Assembly (NCBI GenBank): GCA_047600605.1
Contig: JASGKK010000001.1
Location: 806,001 to 870,000, forward strand
Origin: CAYMZZ01 sp047600605
Lineage (GTDB): Bacteria > Bacteroidota > Bacteroidia > Chitinophagales > Chitinophagaceae
Reading direction: 5' to 3'
DNA: 64,000 nt
This document shows positions 25,632 through 34,953 of this stretch, one piece after another (positions within the stretch are counted from its first letter, which is position 1; every line of letters starts with the position of its first letter). The position numbers were made by a program, and so were the translations under genes. Under the pieces are notes generated by a model that worked only from the letters and a program-made list of their open reading frames with translations, was not told the origin of the DNA and ran no database searches.

Positions 25632-26705
25632 ATGACGAAATCAAGACTCTACTACTGTTTGCTGGCAGTTTCGCTGCTGGTTATGGCCGGCTGCGGTCAG
25701 AAAGATAAAAAAGAAAAACCTGCTGCAGCCGGTAATCGTCCGTCTGGCCCCGCCCGCGTGGATGTATACGTGGTAAAGGCTGAACCATTTGCAGAAAACA
25801 TCGAAGTCCCCGGCTCTGTCATTGCCAACGAGGCTACGGAAATTCATCCCGAAGTGTCTGGTCGCATTACCAGTCTCAATGTAGCAGAAGGTAAGTTTGT
25901 AAGCCGCGGCACCCTGCTGGCCAAGTTATATGACGCAGATCTGCAGGCACAGCTCAAAAAACTGGATGTACAACTGCAGATAGCACAGACCAATGAAGAG
26001 CGCTCTGCCCAGTTGCTCCGCATACAGGGGATCAGCAAAGCAGATTATGATGCCAGCCTGCTCAATGTAAATAATATCAAGGCAGATATGGACCTGATCC
26101 GGACCAGTATTTCCAAAACAGAGATCCGCGCTCCCTTTGATGGAAAACTTGGTTTGAAAAACATAAGCCCCGGCGCCTATGTTACACCCACCACCATAAT
26201 TGCCGTTATCAACCAGACCAGTCAGCTCAAACTGGACTTTACCATTCCTGAAAAATATTCTGCACAGCTCAAGATCGGACAGATGGTGAATTTCAATTTT
26301 GAAGGCGCACCCGAGAAATATAAAGCCCGTGTTATTGCCACCGAATCGGCCGTAACTGAAACAACACGCAGCTTAAAAGTGCGTGCCCTGATTCAGTCGC
26401 GTGAAGGCGGTCATCTGCTACCCGGTGCATTTGCCAAAGTGCAGCTGAATTTTGACCCCAATCCCAACGCATTGCTGGTACCCACACAGGCCGTACTGCC
26501 ACAGGCGCGCGGCAAAAAGATTATCCGTTACGAAGGTGGTGTTGCTAATTTTATTGATGTCACCACAGGTGTGCGTGACTCTGCGCGAGTGCAGATACTG
26601 GAAGGTCTGAAAGCCGGTGATACCATTGTGGTCACCGGGTTGCTGAGTACAAAACCTGGCAGTAAGATCGCGATCAATAATGTGATAAACAGCCAGCCGA
26701 AATAA
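25632..26705 (+). CDS. RND efflux periplasmic adaptor (membrane fusion lipoprotein)
   Basis: Links the inner membrane RND pump to the outer membrane channel. The 357-residue protein has a lipoprotein signal (lipobox VMAGC, so a lipid-anchored cysteine at about residue 19), the biotinyl-lipoyl halves (EVSGRITSLNVAEGKFVSRGTLLAKL and IRAPFDGKLGLKNISPGAYV), a short coiled coil between them, and beta-barrel and membrane-proximal domains after residue 190. The ATG at 25632 is chosen because it starts the lipoprotein signal. First gene of the three-gene pump operon. Confidence 0.92.
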   Translation: MTKSRLYYCLLAVSLLVMAGCGQKDKKEKPAAAGNRPSGPARVDVYVVKAEPFAENIEVPGSVIANEATEIHPEVSGRITSLNVAEGKFVSRGTLLAKLYDADLQAQLKKLDVQLQIAQTNEERSAQLLRIQGISKADYDASLLNVNNIKADMDLIRTSISKTEIRAPFDGKLGLKNISPGAYVTPTTIIAVINQTSQLKLDFTIPEKYSAQLKIGQMVNFNFEGAPEKYKARVIATESAVTETTRSLKVRALIQSREGGHLLPGAFAKVQLNFDPNPNALLVPTQAVLPQARGKKIIRYEGGVANFIDVTTGVRDSARVQILEGLKAGDTIVVTGLLSTKPGSKIAINNVINSQPK

Positions 26706-26753
26706 CGGCGCTACTATTTTAAGAAACGCATTGTGCAACATTAAACTCATTGC

Positions 26754-29700
26754 ATGAATATCTCCGAGCTCAGTCTGCGCCGACCCGTACTGGCCATTGT
26801 GATGAATATCATCATTGTGGTGTTTGGTGTTATCGGGTTCAAATTCCTGGGTATCCGTGACTATCCGGCTATTGATCCGCCCAATATCAGTGTGCGCACT
26901 TCTTATGCAGGCGCCAATGCCGATATTATCGAAACCCAGATCACAGAACCGCTCGAAAAAGCGGTGAATGGCATTGCGGGCATCAAGAATATTACCTCTT
27001 CGAGCAGCAATGGTACCAGCAATATCAACGTGGAATTCGATCTGGGTATTGACCTGGAAGCAGCCGCCAATGATGTGCGCGATAAGGTATCACAGGCTCA
27101 ACGCTCGTTGCCGCCCGACCTGGAAGCACCACCCGTGGTGTCAAAAGCAGATGCTTCTTCCGATGCCATTCTTTCCATGACGGTACAAAGTAATACCCGC
27201 AATCAGCTGCAGGTAACAGAATATGCCAATAATGTACTTGTAGAACGCCTGCAAACCATTCCCGGTGTAAGTGGTATTCAGATATGGGGAGAAAAGCGGT
27301 ATGCGATGCGTATCTGGATCGATCCCGCACGACTTTCGGCCTATGGACTCACACCCGGCGATGTGCAGACAGCCCTGCAAAGAGAAAATGTGGAGCTTCC
27401 ATCCGGGAAAATCTCCGGCAATTCGACCGAACTTACGGTTCGTACTTTCGGCCGGCTTAATACAGAAGAAGAATTCAGCAATATCATTATCCGCAATGTA
27501 AATGGAGCCGATATACGTGTACGCGATATTGGCGAAGTGGTGCTTGGACCCGAAAATGAGGAGACCATGCTGAAAGAAAGCGGTATCCCCATGATTGCCC
27601 TCGCCCTGGTGCCCCAGCCAGGCTCCAACTATGTGGCTATTGCCGATGAATTTTACAAGCGTCTCGAACAAATTAAAAAAGATGTCCCCGACGACATCAG
27701 TATCAATATTGCGCTTGACCAGACCAAATTTATTAAACGTTCTATCTCCGAAGTAGAAGAGACACTGATCGTTGCCATCGCGCTGGTAGTTATTATTATT
27801 TACCTGTTCTTCCGCGACTGGCTCATTGCCATACGCCCCCTGATCGACATTCCCGTATCACTAATAGGAGCATTCTTTATCATGTACCTGATGGGATATA
27901 CCATCAATGTGCTTTCACTCCTGGCCATTGTACTGGCTACCGGCCTGGTAGTGGATGATGGCATTGTGGTCACGGAGAATATTTATAAGAAAATGGAGAA
28001 AGGTATGGGGAAATGGCAGGCCGCCAAAGAAGGTTCCAAAGAAATCTACTTTGCCGTTATAGCCACCTCTATTACCCTGGCAGTGGTATTTCTGCCGATC
28101 ATTTTCCTGCAGGGTTTTGTGGGCAGCCTGTTTCGCGAGTTTGGTATCGTGGTGGCAGGTGCCGTACTGATCTCTGCTTTTGTATCGCTCACGCTCACTC
28201 CTGTACTCAACGTAAAGCTGAGTAAAAAGAATGTACACAAACATTCCTGGTTCTACCTGAAGACTGAGCCGTTTTTTCGTGGTATGGAAAACGGCTACCA
28301 TCGTGCGCTCACGGCCTTCATGCGCGTAAAAGGGATCGCATTTGTTCTTATTCTCGCCTGTATAGGTATCATTTTTGGAATCGGCCGCAACCTCCAATCG
28401 GAGTTAGCCCCAATGGAAGACCGAAGCCAGTTCCGTCTGCAACTCACAGCACCCGAAGGCACTTCTTTCGATGCGATGGATAAATTTGTTGATCGGGTAA
28501 GCCAACTGATCGTTGACAGTGTGCCGGAAAAAGAAATTGTACTCAGCGTAACCTCTCCCGGCTTTTCTGGAAGCGGCAATGCCAATACAGGCTTTGTGCG
28601 TGTAACCCTCGTTGATCCTAAAGACAGAAAACGTTCACAGGAAGAAATTGTGAATATGGTCAACCGGAATATCCCTAAATTCAATGAAGGCCGTGCATTC
28701 GCCATCCAGGAACAAACGATTTCCGTTAACCGCCGGGGTGGCCAACCTGTAGCTTTTGTTATTCAGAATAATAACTTCCAAAAACTCACAGAGATATTGC
28801 CCAAATTTCTCGAAGAGGCGGGCAAAAGCAAAGTTCTTTTGCAGGTAGATGCAGATCTTAAATTCAATAAGCCTGAATTGCGGGTATCCATCGACCGTTT
28901 AAAAGCCAGCGAACTCGGTGTTAGTGTCAACGACATTTCCGAAACACTGCAACTGGCATATAGCAACCGCCGTCTGGGCTATTTCACTAAAGACGGCAAA
29001 CAATACCAGGTAATGGGGCAGGTAGCCCGCAATGACCGCGATGATCCCAATGATCTGAAAACACTTTTTGTACGCAATAGTCGTGGAGAGATGATCAGTA
29101 TGGACAACCTGGTAAATGTGGAGGAAGCCAATACCCCTCCTACCATTTATCACTTCAACCGGTACAAGTCAGCCACGATTTCTGCCGGCCTGCAGCCCGG
29201 CTATACCATCGGTGATGGCATTAAAGAAATGGACCGGATTGCCAAAGAACTGCTGGATGAAACCTTTGCCACTTCTCTTTCCGGATCATCGCGCGACTTT
29301 GCTGAAAGTACGAGCAATACCAGCTTTGCCTTTCTGCTTGCGCTGGGTCTGATCTTCCTGATCCTTGCCGCCCAGTTTGAAAGCTTTATTGATCCCCTTA
29401 TCATCATGATCACGGTACCACTGGCTATTGCCGGAGCCGTTCTCAGTCTGTGGTTGTTTGGTCATACGCTTAATATCTTTTCGCAGATCGGCATGATCAT
29501 GCTGATAGGTCTTGTAACTAAAAACGGGATCCTCATTGTGGAATTTGCCAATCAGAACCGGATGAAAGGAATGCCCAAACTGGAGGCAGCGATCTATTCA
29601 GCCACACAGCGTTTGCGTCCCATCCTAATGACCAGCCTGGCAATGGCCCTGGGCGCACTGCCGCTGGCACTTTCACTTGGTGCGGCCGCCACCAGCCGGA

Positions 29701-29885
29701 TACCACTGGGTATAGTAATCGTAGGCGGTATCATGTTTTCGCTGGTCCTTACCTTATTTGTATTACCTGTTATGTATTACCTGTTTTCCGGTAAAAAGAA
29801 GATCAGCGAAATGGAGCGCCTTTATCCGGAACATAATACTGACCCATCACCCGCTTCTGTGCCACCTGCATCTGCAGAGGCTTAA
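26754..29885 (+). CDS. RND multidrug efflux permease (AcrB/MexB type)
   Basis: A full-length 1043-residue HAE1-type proton-driven pump. It begins ISELSLRRPVLAIVMN, has VVDDGIVVTENIYKKM in helix 4 with the paired aspartates that carry protons (LATGLVVDDGI), two periplasmic porter regions and a second helix bundle with GLVTKNGILIVEFAN and RLRPILMTSLAMALGALP. Membrane protein acting with the adaptor upstream (48-base gap) and TolC-type channel downstream (14-base gap). Substrates cannot be told from sequence. Confidence 0.95.
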   Translation: MNISELSLRRPVLAIVMNIIIVVFGVIGFKFLGIRDYPAIDPPNISVRTSYAGANADIIETQITEPLEKAVNGIAGIKNITSSSSNGTSNINVEFDLGIDLEAAANDVRDKVSQAQRSLPPDLEAPPVVSKADASSDAILSMTVQSNTRNQLQVTEYANNVLVERLQTIPGVSGIQIWGEKRYAMRIWIDPARLSAYGLTPGDVQTALQRENVELPSGKISGNSTELTVRTFGRLNTEEEFSNIIIRNVNGADIRVRDIGEVVLGPENEETMLKESGIPMIALALVPQPGSNYVAIADEFYKRLEQIKKDVPDDISINIALDQTKFIKRSISEVEETLIVAIALVVIIIYLFFRDWLIAIRPLIDIPVSLIGAFFIMYLMGYTINVLSLLAIVLATGLVVDDGIVVTENIYKKMEKGMGKWQAAKEGSKEIYFAVIATSITLAVVFLPIIFLQGFVGSLFREFGIVVAGAVLISAFVSLTLTPVLNVKLSKKNVHKHSWFYLKTEPFFRGMENGYHRALTAFMRVKGIAFVLILACIGIIFGIGRNLQSELAPMEDRSQFRLQLTAPEGTSFDAMDKFVDRVSQLIVDSVPEKEIVLSVTSPGFSGSGNANTGFVRVTLVDPKDRKRSQEEIVNMVNRNIPKFNEGRAFAIQEQTISVNRRGGQPVAFVIQNNNFQKLTEILPKFLEEAGKSKVLLQVDADLKFNKPELRVSIDRLKASELGVSVNDISETLQLAYSNRRLGYFTKDGKQYQVMGQVARNDRDDPNDLKTLFVRNSRGEMISMDNLVNVEEANTPPTIYHFNRYKSATISAGLQPGYTIGDGIKEMDRIAKELLDETFATSLSGSSRDFAESTSNTSFAFLLALGLIFLILAAQFESFIDPLIIMITVPLAIAGAVLSLWLFGHTLNIFSQIGMIMLIGLVTKNGILIVEFANQNRMKGMPKLEAAIYSATQRLRPILMTSLAMALGALPLALSLGAAATSRIPLGIVIVGGIMFSLVLTLFVLPVMYYLFSGKKKISEMERLYPEHNTDPSPASVPPASAEA

Positions 29886-29899
29886 TTAAACCAGCATAC

Positions 29900-31216
29900 A
29901 TGAAACGTATACTTGTTATCATATCATTTTTCATCTTTACCGGCAGCCAGCTGGCCGCGCAACGTATGCTGACACTGGAAGAGGCCATTGCCACGGCATT
30001 GCAAAATAATTTTGATATCCGTCTTTCGCGCAATGATTCAATGGTCGCAGCACTTGACTACTCTTACCGTAACGCCGCTTTTCTGCCTACACTCAATGGT
30101 ACCCTGGGTACAACCTGGAACAATAACGATCAGCGGCAAACACTGGCCGATGGTTCCAAACGTGAGCAAAACAACATCCGTTCACACAATACAGCTGCTT
30201 CATTGGCATTGAACTGGACGCTTTTTGACGGGTTGAAAATGTTTGCCACACGCGACAAGGCTGGTCAGCTGGTAGAATTGGGATCACTTGCGGTAAAAAA
30301 CCAGGTTATCAATACGGTAGCCGCGGTTGTCAATACCTATTACAATATCGTACGCCAGAAGCAACAGTTGAAAGCAGTGGAAGAACAGATTGCACTGAAT
30401 GAGGAAAGAGTAAAGCTTTCGCAGTACAAACTGGATATCGGCACAGGCGCCAAACCCGATCTGCTGCAAAGCAAGGTAGACCTCAATGCACAAAAAGCAT
30501 TAAAGCTCGAACAACTTACCCTGATTGATCAGTTAAAAGAACAACTCAATCAGGCGATGAACATTACTTATGGAACTTTTTTTGAAGTAAGCGATTCCAT
30601 CCCGCTCAATATGGGCATTGTACTGGGCGACATCCAGATTGACCTGGAAAAGACAAACCCCACCCTGCTGCTGGCCCAGAAAAATATTGATATCGCCGAA
30701 CTAACCTTAAAAGAACGGAAGGCCGAACTTTTACCGACCGTATCTTTCAATTCCGCTTATAATTTTAGCCGGACCGACAATAAGACCGTTATCAATCCCT
30801 TCTCTCCTCTTTTCAATAAGTCTTACGGCCTTAACTATGGACTGTCGGCTGCCATTCCCATTTTTAACCGGTTTAATCAGAAAAGACTGGTCAGACAGGC
30901 CAAACTCGACATCGTCTATCAGCAGCTTGTCTTAGACAATCAGCGTTCACTGATCAATCTGTCAGTCATCAATGCCTTTAAAAACTACGAACAGCAAAAA
31001 AAGGCATTGCAGCTTGAAGAAGAAAATATATTGTTGGCACGCGAAAATGTGGATATCGTTTTTCAGACTTATAAGCTGGGAGCTGCTACCCTGGTACAGT
31101 TGCGCGAAGCCCAAAACAGCCTGGAAGCGGCCAATAACCGGCTTATTGCAGCCCGTTATGCCACCAAACTGGCCGAGACGGAGCTCTTACGTATCAAGGG
31201 CGACTTAGTGAAATAA
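29900..31216 (+). CDS. TolC-family outer membrane efflux channel
   Basis: A 438-residue protein with a signal peptide (to about residue 20, QLAAQ) and the TolC repeat architecture: long alpha-helical coiled-coil segments around residues 110-210 and 320-430, each preceded by beta strands. The helical start RMLTLEEAIATALQNNFDIRL and later ENVDIVFQTYKLGAATLVQLREAQNSLEAANNRLI are typical. Third gene of the pump operon. Confidence 0.92.
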   Translation: MKRILVIISFFIFTGSQLAAQRMLTLEEAIATALQNNFDIRLSRNDSMVAALDYSYRNAAFLPTLNGTLGTTWNNNDQRQTLADGSKREQNNIRSHNTAASLALNWTLFDGLKMFATRDKAGQLVELGSLAVKNQVINTVAAVVNTYYNIVRQKQQLKAVEEQIALNEERVKLSQYKLDIGTGAKPDLLQSKVDLNAQKALKLEQLTLIDQLKEQLNQAMNITYGTFFEVSDSIPLNMGIVLGDIQIDLEKTNPTLLLAQKNIDIAELTLKERKAELLPTVSFNSAYNFSRTDNKTVINPFSPLFNKSYGLNYGLSAAIPIFNRFNQKRLVRQAKLDIVYQQLVLDNQRSLINLSVINAFKNYEQQKKALQLEEENILLARENVDIVFQTYKLGAATLVQLREAQNSLEAANNRLIAARYATKLAETELLRIKGDLVK

Positions 31217-31305
31217 AATGTGGGAATTATTCAGGCATCTGGAAAATTATTTTAGCCGGCTGCGATTATTTGAAGAACTTTGCCCGTCAGCAAAAGCGAA
31301 ACAGT

Positions 31306-31830
31306 ATGGCAAATAACAACGCCCTGGTGGGCATTATAATGGGCAGTGATAGCGATCTTCCGGTAATGCAGGCAGCCGCCGACATGCTCAATCAGTTTTC
31401 TATTCCTTTTGAACTGACCGTTGTTTCCGCTCACCGCACCCCTCTCCGCATGGTTTCATATGCACAGGAAGCTGCCGGCCGCGGATTAAAGGTAATTATT
31501 GCCGGCGCTGGCGGAGCCGCCCACCTGCCAGGTATGGTGGCGTCAATCACCCCATTGCCTGTAATCGGCGTACCTATCAAATCATCCAACTCCATCGATG
31601 GCTGGGATTCTGTACTCTCCATTCTGCAAATGCCCAATGGTGTACCTGTAGCCACCGTAGCACTCAATGCCGCCAAAAATGCCGGCATCCTGGCCGCGCA
31701 GATCATTGGTGCCGACAATAAAGATATTCAGCTAAAGGTAGCTTCCTACAAACAACAACTGGAAAATGAGGTGCTGGAAAAAGTGAATAAGCTGAAAAAG
31801 GAAGGATGGAGTAACAATTACGATAAGTAG
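31306..31830 (+). CDS. purE: N5-carboxyaminoimidazole ribonucleotide mutase PurE
   Basis: Class I PurE converts N5-CAIR to CAIR. The 174-residue protein has GIIMGSDSDLPVM, the catalytic-histidine motif VSAHRTP and GAGGAAHLPGMVAS, all diagnostic. ATG 31306 begins directly at MANNNALVG; the in-frame TTG at 31270 would add an unconserved tail. It works after purK (24351), from which it is separated by the RND operon. Confidence 0.95.
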   Translation: MANNNALVGIIMGSDSDLPVMQAAADMLNQFSIPFELTVVSAHRTPLRMVSYAQEAAGRGLKVIIAGAGGAAHLPGMVASITPLPVIGVPIKSSNSIDGWDSVLSILQMPNGVPVATVALNAAKNAGILAAQIIGADNKDIQLKVASYKQQLENEVLEKVNKLKKEGWSNNYDK

Positions 31831-31853
31831 TGGCCGGTAGGCCGTAGAAAAAC

Positions 31854-31935
31854 GTATAAAGGGTATAAAGAGTTTAAAAAGTTTAAAGGGTGTTTTTTAC
31901 TCCTTAAAACTTATTACTTAGAACTCAATACTCAA
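31854..31935. repeat. GGTWTAAAG and WAACTTA repeats after purE
   Basis: GGTATAAAG/GTTTAAAGG-type units at 31854-31891, then reverse TAAGTTW units at 31902-31935, in the purE-bshC convergent gap. Confidence 0.65.
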
Positions 31936-31947
31936 AAAGTATTTCAG

Positions 31948-33549
31948 CTATTTGATCGTTGCTATTACAAACTCCTGTTCCACACTCAGCGAATGCTGAT
32001 AGATCGCTTCAATAAAAGATTGCCCCCATCGGGCATAATACTGTAAAAAACTTTCGGTACGCTCCTGTAATCCTCCACCCGGAAACAATTCTTTCCGGAT
32101 AGCCTGCAACTGCTGTTGCTGGGTTGAGAACTTTCGCTTCTCCGCACGCAGCATCTTTTTTTCCAGTTCCTGTAGACGATATACAGCTTTTGTTTCCAGT
32201 GATTCTACGTGAGCAATAAGTGTGGAATCAATCGCGCCTGCCTGTTTTTTCAACTGTTCATATACCCGTCTGGCTTCTTCGAGACTACCATTGAGTTTCA
32301 ACTGATGCTCCGTCTCTCTGTTCACCAGTGTATTCAGCAATACACTGGCCGGTTTAAACAGATCAACAGGCGAAAAGCCAAGTCGTGTAATCTTCTCTTC
32401 CCATTTTTCTTCGAGCAGCATGAAGGAATTACGAAGAATTAAAACCGGGTAAGGAGTTTTATACTGTGTAAAAAGTGATCGTAGTTGCAGCCAGTAAGCC
32501 GTTTCCCCACCACCTCCTATAAAAGCGATATTGGGTAGAATGGTTTCCTGGAAAAGACCGCGCAATATCACATTGGGGCTAAACCGTTCCGGATGCTGCT
32601 GTAATTCCTGTAGTATAGCTTCTTTGGTAAACCGGATGTCGGTTCCAGCAACAGTATATGTTTCGCCTGCCTGCTCTATGCGGTTACGAATTCCTTCTTC
32701 GAGATAAAACAGGTTGATATCGCGTGGATGGGCCTGCACTTTATATCCGGCAGCGGCCAGCGCTTCTGCTGTATTTTCTACCAGTCCGATAGAAGGTTGC
32801 TGCAGCAACTCATCTGCAAACACAGCATGCATCTGCTCTTTCAGCGCTGCATTATCAGGTATCAGTACGACCACACCCCATTGCCGGGTAAGCGCATTTA
32901 CCAGACCAAATGTAGCCTGCTGGATGGTTGCACCCGGGGTGAAATAGGTTTTAAGTAATGTTATTAATTGGTCACCATACGGCTGTACCAGGAGCTGCCC
33001 TTCAATGGCCGTAATGAGCGACAGCAGTTCCTTATCAACCTTCATACGCCCCACGGCTCCCGTTTGGCGGGTATTCCATACATGTTTATCGCCGGTAAGA
33101 TAAAAATGGCCCAGTTCATCGAGGTCCGCATCTTCACTACCCATATAATAAACCGGTACAAAATGATAGGCAGGAAATTGCCGGGCGCAGGCTTCTGCCA
33201 GACTTACTGTATGAAGGATTTTATAAATAAAATAAAGGGGACCTGTAAACAGATTGGGCTGATGGGCTGTAGTGATGGTAAAAGTAGTCTCCTTCAGCAA
33301 TTGACTGATATTCTCCCGCGTACGGTCACTGGTTTCTATACCCGCATATTGTTTTTCAAGCTGCTCTACCAGCACTTTTCGGTTGGTCTTAAACCGCCCG
33401 CGTGCTTCTATTGCAGCTTTTATGCCGGTCCAGTCATTACTATGCTCAAAAAAGGGGCGCAAAGCAACTGCCTGATCCACATAATCCAGGGTGATCTTCG
33501 AAAAAACACCGGTTGACCTGTAAGGAATGCGGGTAGATGTACAATCCAT
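31948..33549 (-). CDS. bshC: Bacillithiol biosynthesis cysteine-adding enzyme BshC
   Basis: Adds cysteine to glucosaminyl-malate to finish bacillithiol. The 533-residue length matches the family. Visible are the Rossmann-like core TTAHQPNLFTGPLYFIYKI, YMGSEDADLDELGHF, the AYWLQLRSLF segment and the C-terminal coiled coil (about residues 420-510: EARRVYEQLKKQAG...LQELEKKMLRAEKRK). bshB1 is at 4208; bshA is not in the window. Confidence 0.92.
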   Translation of the reverse strand: MDCTSTRIPYRSTGVFSKITLDYVDQAVALRPFFEHSNDWTGIKAAIEARGRFKTNRKVLVEQLEKQYAGIETSDRTRENISQLLKETTFTITTAHQPNLFTGPLYFIYKILHTVSLAEACARQFPAYHFVPVYYMGSEDADLDELGHFYLTGDKHVWNTRQTGAVGRMKVDKELLSLITAIEGQLLVQPYGDQLITLLKTYFTPGATIQQATFGLVNALTRQWGVVVLIPDNAALKEQMHAVFADELLQQPSIGLVENTAEALAAAGYKVQAHPRDINLFYLEEGIRNRIEQAGETYTVAGTDIRFTKEAILQELQQHPERFSPNVILRGLFQETILPNIAFIGGGGETAYWLQLRSLFTQYKTPYPVLILRNSFMLLEEKWEEKITRLGFSPVDLFKPASVLLNTLVNRETEHQLKLNGSLEEARRVYEQLKKQAGAIDSTLIAHVESLETKAVYRLQELEKKMLRAEKRKFSTQQQQLQAIRKELFPGGGLQERTESFLQYYARWGQSFIEAIYQHSLSVEQEFVIATIK

Positions 33550-33603
33550 AGAAATATAAAAGTAGCAACTCTATTGGGATGCCACCTGCCTATCAACAAA
33601 TTT

Positions 33604-34848
33604 TTAACTAAATCGTTCGGGAGAAAATGCTGTCAGTGGCTGGCTGGTCTTTTTACCTCCAAGCAATTCGGCGATCAGCAACCCTGTGGCAGCTGCCGCA
33701 CTCACGCCCAGCATAGCATGTCCTCCGGCAAAATAAAGATTCGAATAACGGCTATGGGCGCCGATATAGGGCAATCCATCAGGTGTTACGGGTCGATAAC
33801 CATACCAGGCTTGTGAAGGATCTACCGCCGGCAGGTTCATATCAGGATAATACCGGGCAAAAGCGCGGGCGATTGCCTCTACCCGTCGGGGCAGTACTTT
33901 TTCGCTGTGTCCGCTCAGCTCCATGGTACCACCAATCCGCAGCCAGGACCCGACCGGCGTGGTAGCTACCCGGTCATCGACCAGTATTGATGGCCGCTGA
34001 AGGTTCTTGCCAAGATTGGTAAATTCCATACTATATCCCTTGCCCGGTTGCATAGCCAGCTTAATCCCCAGCTTTTTTGCAAATAATCCCATCCAGGAGC
34101 CATTGGCCACTACCAGTTGTCCGCAGGGTAACTCTCCTTTGCTGGTGATCAGCCTGGTAATGGTCCCCTGTTGTGTCTCCACGCTGAGCACATCTGTATT
34201 GAGCCAGAATTTTACGCCCTGCTGTAGTAGTTGCTTATACAGGGCCTGCATCAGTTGCGCTGGTTGTACATGGCAATCGTCTTCATAAAGTACACCTCCC
34301 AATACATCCACCTCTACTTCCGGCTCCATAGCCTGCACTTCGGCCGCAGTACAGATGCGGGTACGCAAACCAAGTGCAGCCGCCTGCTCCGTCAGTTCTT
34401 TTTCATGATGTCCTGTCTTTTCCTGCTTATACAGCATCCAGCAACCCTGCTGATGCAGCGAAAATGCTTCGGGCATTTGCCGCTCCAGATCAACCGTCAG
34501 TTCACGACTTAGCTGCAATAAACCATTGAGGGCCGGTACAGCTGTTTTTACATTGGCTGCCGTAGCACTCTTTGAAAATAACAGTCCCCAGCGAATCAGA
34601 TCCATATCAAGCCGGGGTTTAATATAAAATGGACTGGATGAATCCATCATCCATTTCAACCCCTGGCGTATAATGCCGGGTGTAGCCAATGGAACAAAAT
34701 GTGAAGGAGAAATGTATCCCATATTGCCGAATGAACAGCCATCCTTCAGTTCATGACGATCAACCACAGTCACCTCATATCCTTCCTTTCGTAAATAATA
34801 GGCCGTGCATAAACCAATAATGCCTCCGCCAATAATAGTAATACTCAT
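33604..34848 (-). CDS. FAD-dependent D-amino acid dehydrogenase, probable D-hydroxyproline dehydrogenase
   Basis: DadA/DAAO-type flavoenzyme of 414 residues. It has the FAD motif ITIIGGGIIGLCTAYYL at the start, GNMGYISPSH, and the C-terminal FAGGHAMLGVSAAAATG. An upstream open extension to 34938 is made of intergenic repeat and was left out; ATG 34848 begins at the FAD motif. In the hydroxyproline pathway this enzyme oxidises cis-4-hydroxy-D-proline to pyrroline-4-hydroxy-2-carboxylate. The epimerase, deaminase and semialdehyde dehydrogenase genes nearby support that role over alanine catabolism. Last gene of the minus-strand cluster. Substrate is inferred from context. Confidence 0.85.
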   Translation of the reverse strand: MSITIIGGGIIGLCTAYYLRKEGYEVTVVDRHELKDGCSFGNMGYISPSHFVPLATPGIIRQGLKWMMDSSSPFYIKPRLDMDLIRWGLLFSKSATAANVKTAVPALNGLLQLSRELTVDLERQMPEAFSLHQQGCWMLYKQEKTGHHEKELTEQAAALGLRTRICTAAEVQAMEPEVEVDVLGGVLYEDDCHVQPAQLMQALYKQLLQQGVKFWLNTDVLSVETQQGTITRLITSKGELPCGQLVVANGSWMGLFAKKLGIKLAMQPGKGYSMEFTNLGKNLQRPSILVDDRVATTPVGSWLRIGGTMELSGHSEKVLPRRVEAIARAFARYYPDMNLPAVDPSQAWYGYRPVTPDGLPYIGAHSRYSNLYFAGGHAMLGVSAAAATGLLIAELLGGKKTSQPLTAFSPERFS

Positions 34849-34882
34849 CCAATAATATTTAATAAAACTTATTCGCAATTGT

Positions 34883-34953
34883 TGCCAGTGACCGGTGGTC
34901 AGTGGCCGGTAAGAGTGTTTCTGTAACTCACTGATCACTGACCACCAGTCACC
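34883..34953. repeat. CAGTGRCC inverted repeat
   Basis: GGTGGTCAGTG at 34894-34904 is the reverse complement of 34936-34946; with one further mismatch the pairing extends to 17 bp. The mismatch is a G-U pair on the minus strand. The right arm encodes the last codons and TGA stop of the GH-A gene. Confidence 0.65.

Noticed and set aside
33604..34938. Longer start for the D-amino acid dehydrogenase at 34938
   Set aside because: The added 30 residues are coded by a CAGTGRCC inverted repeat and precede the FAD motif that should be N-terminal.
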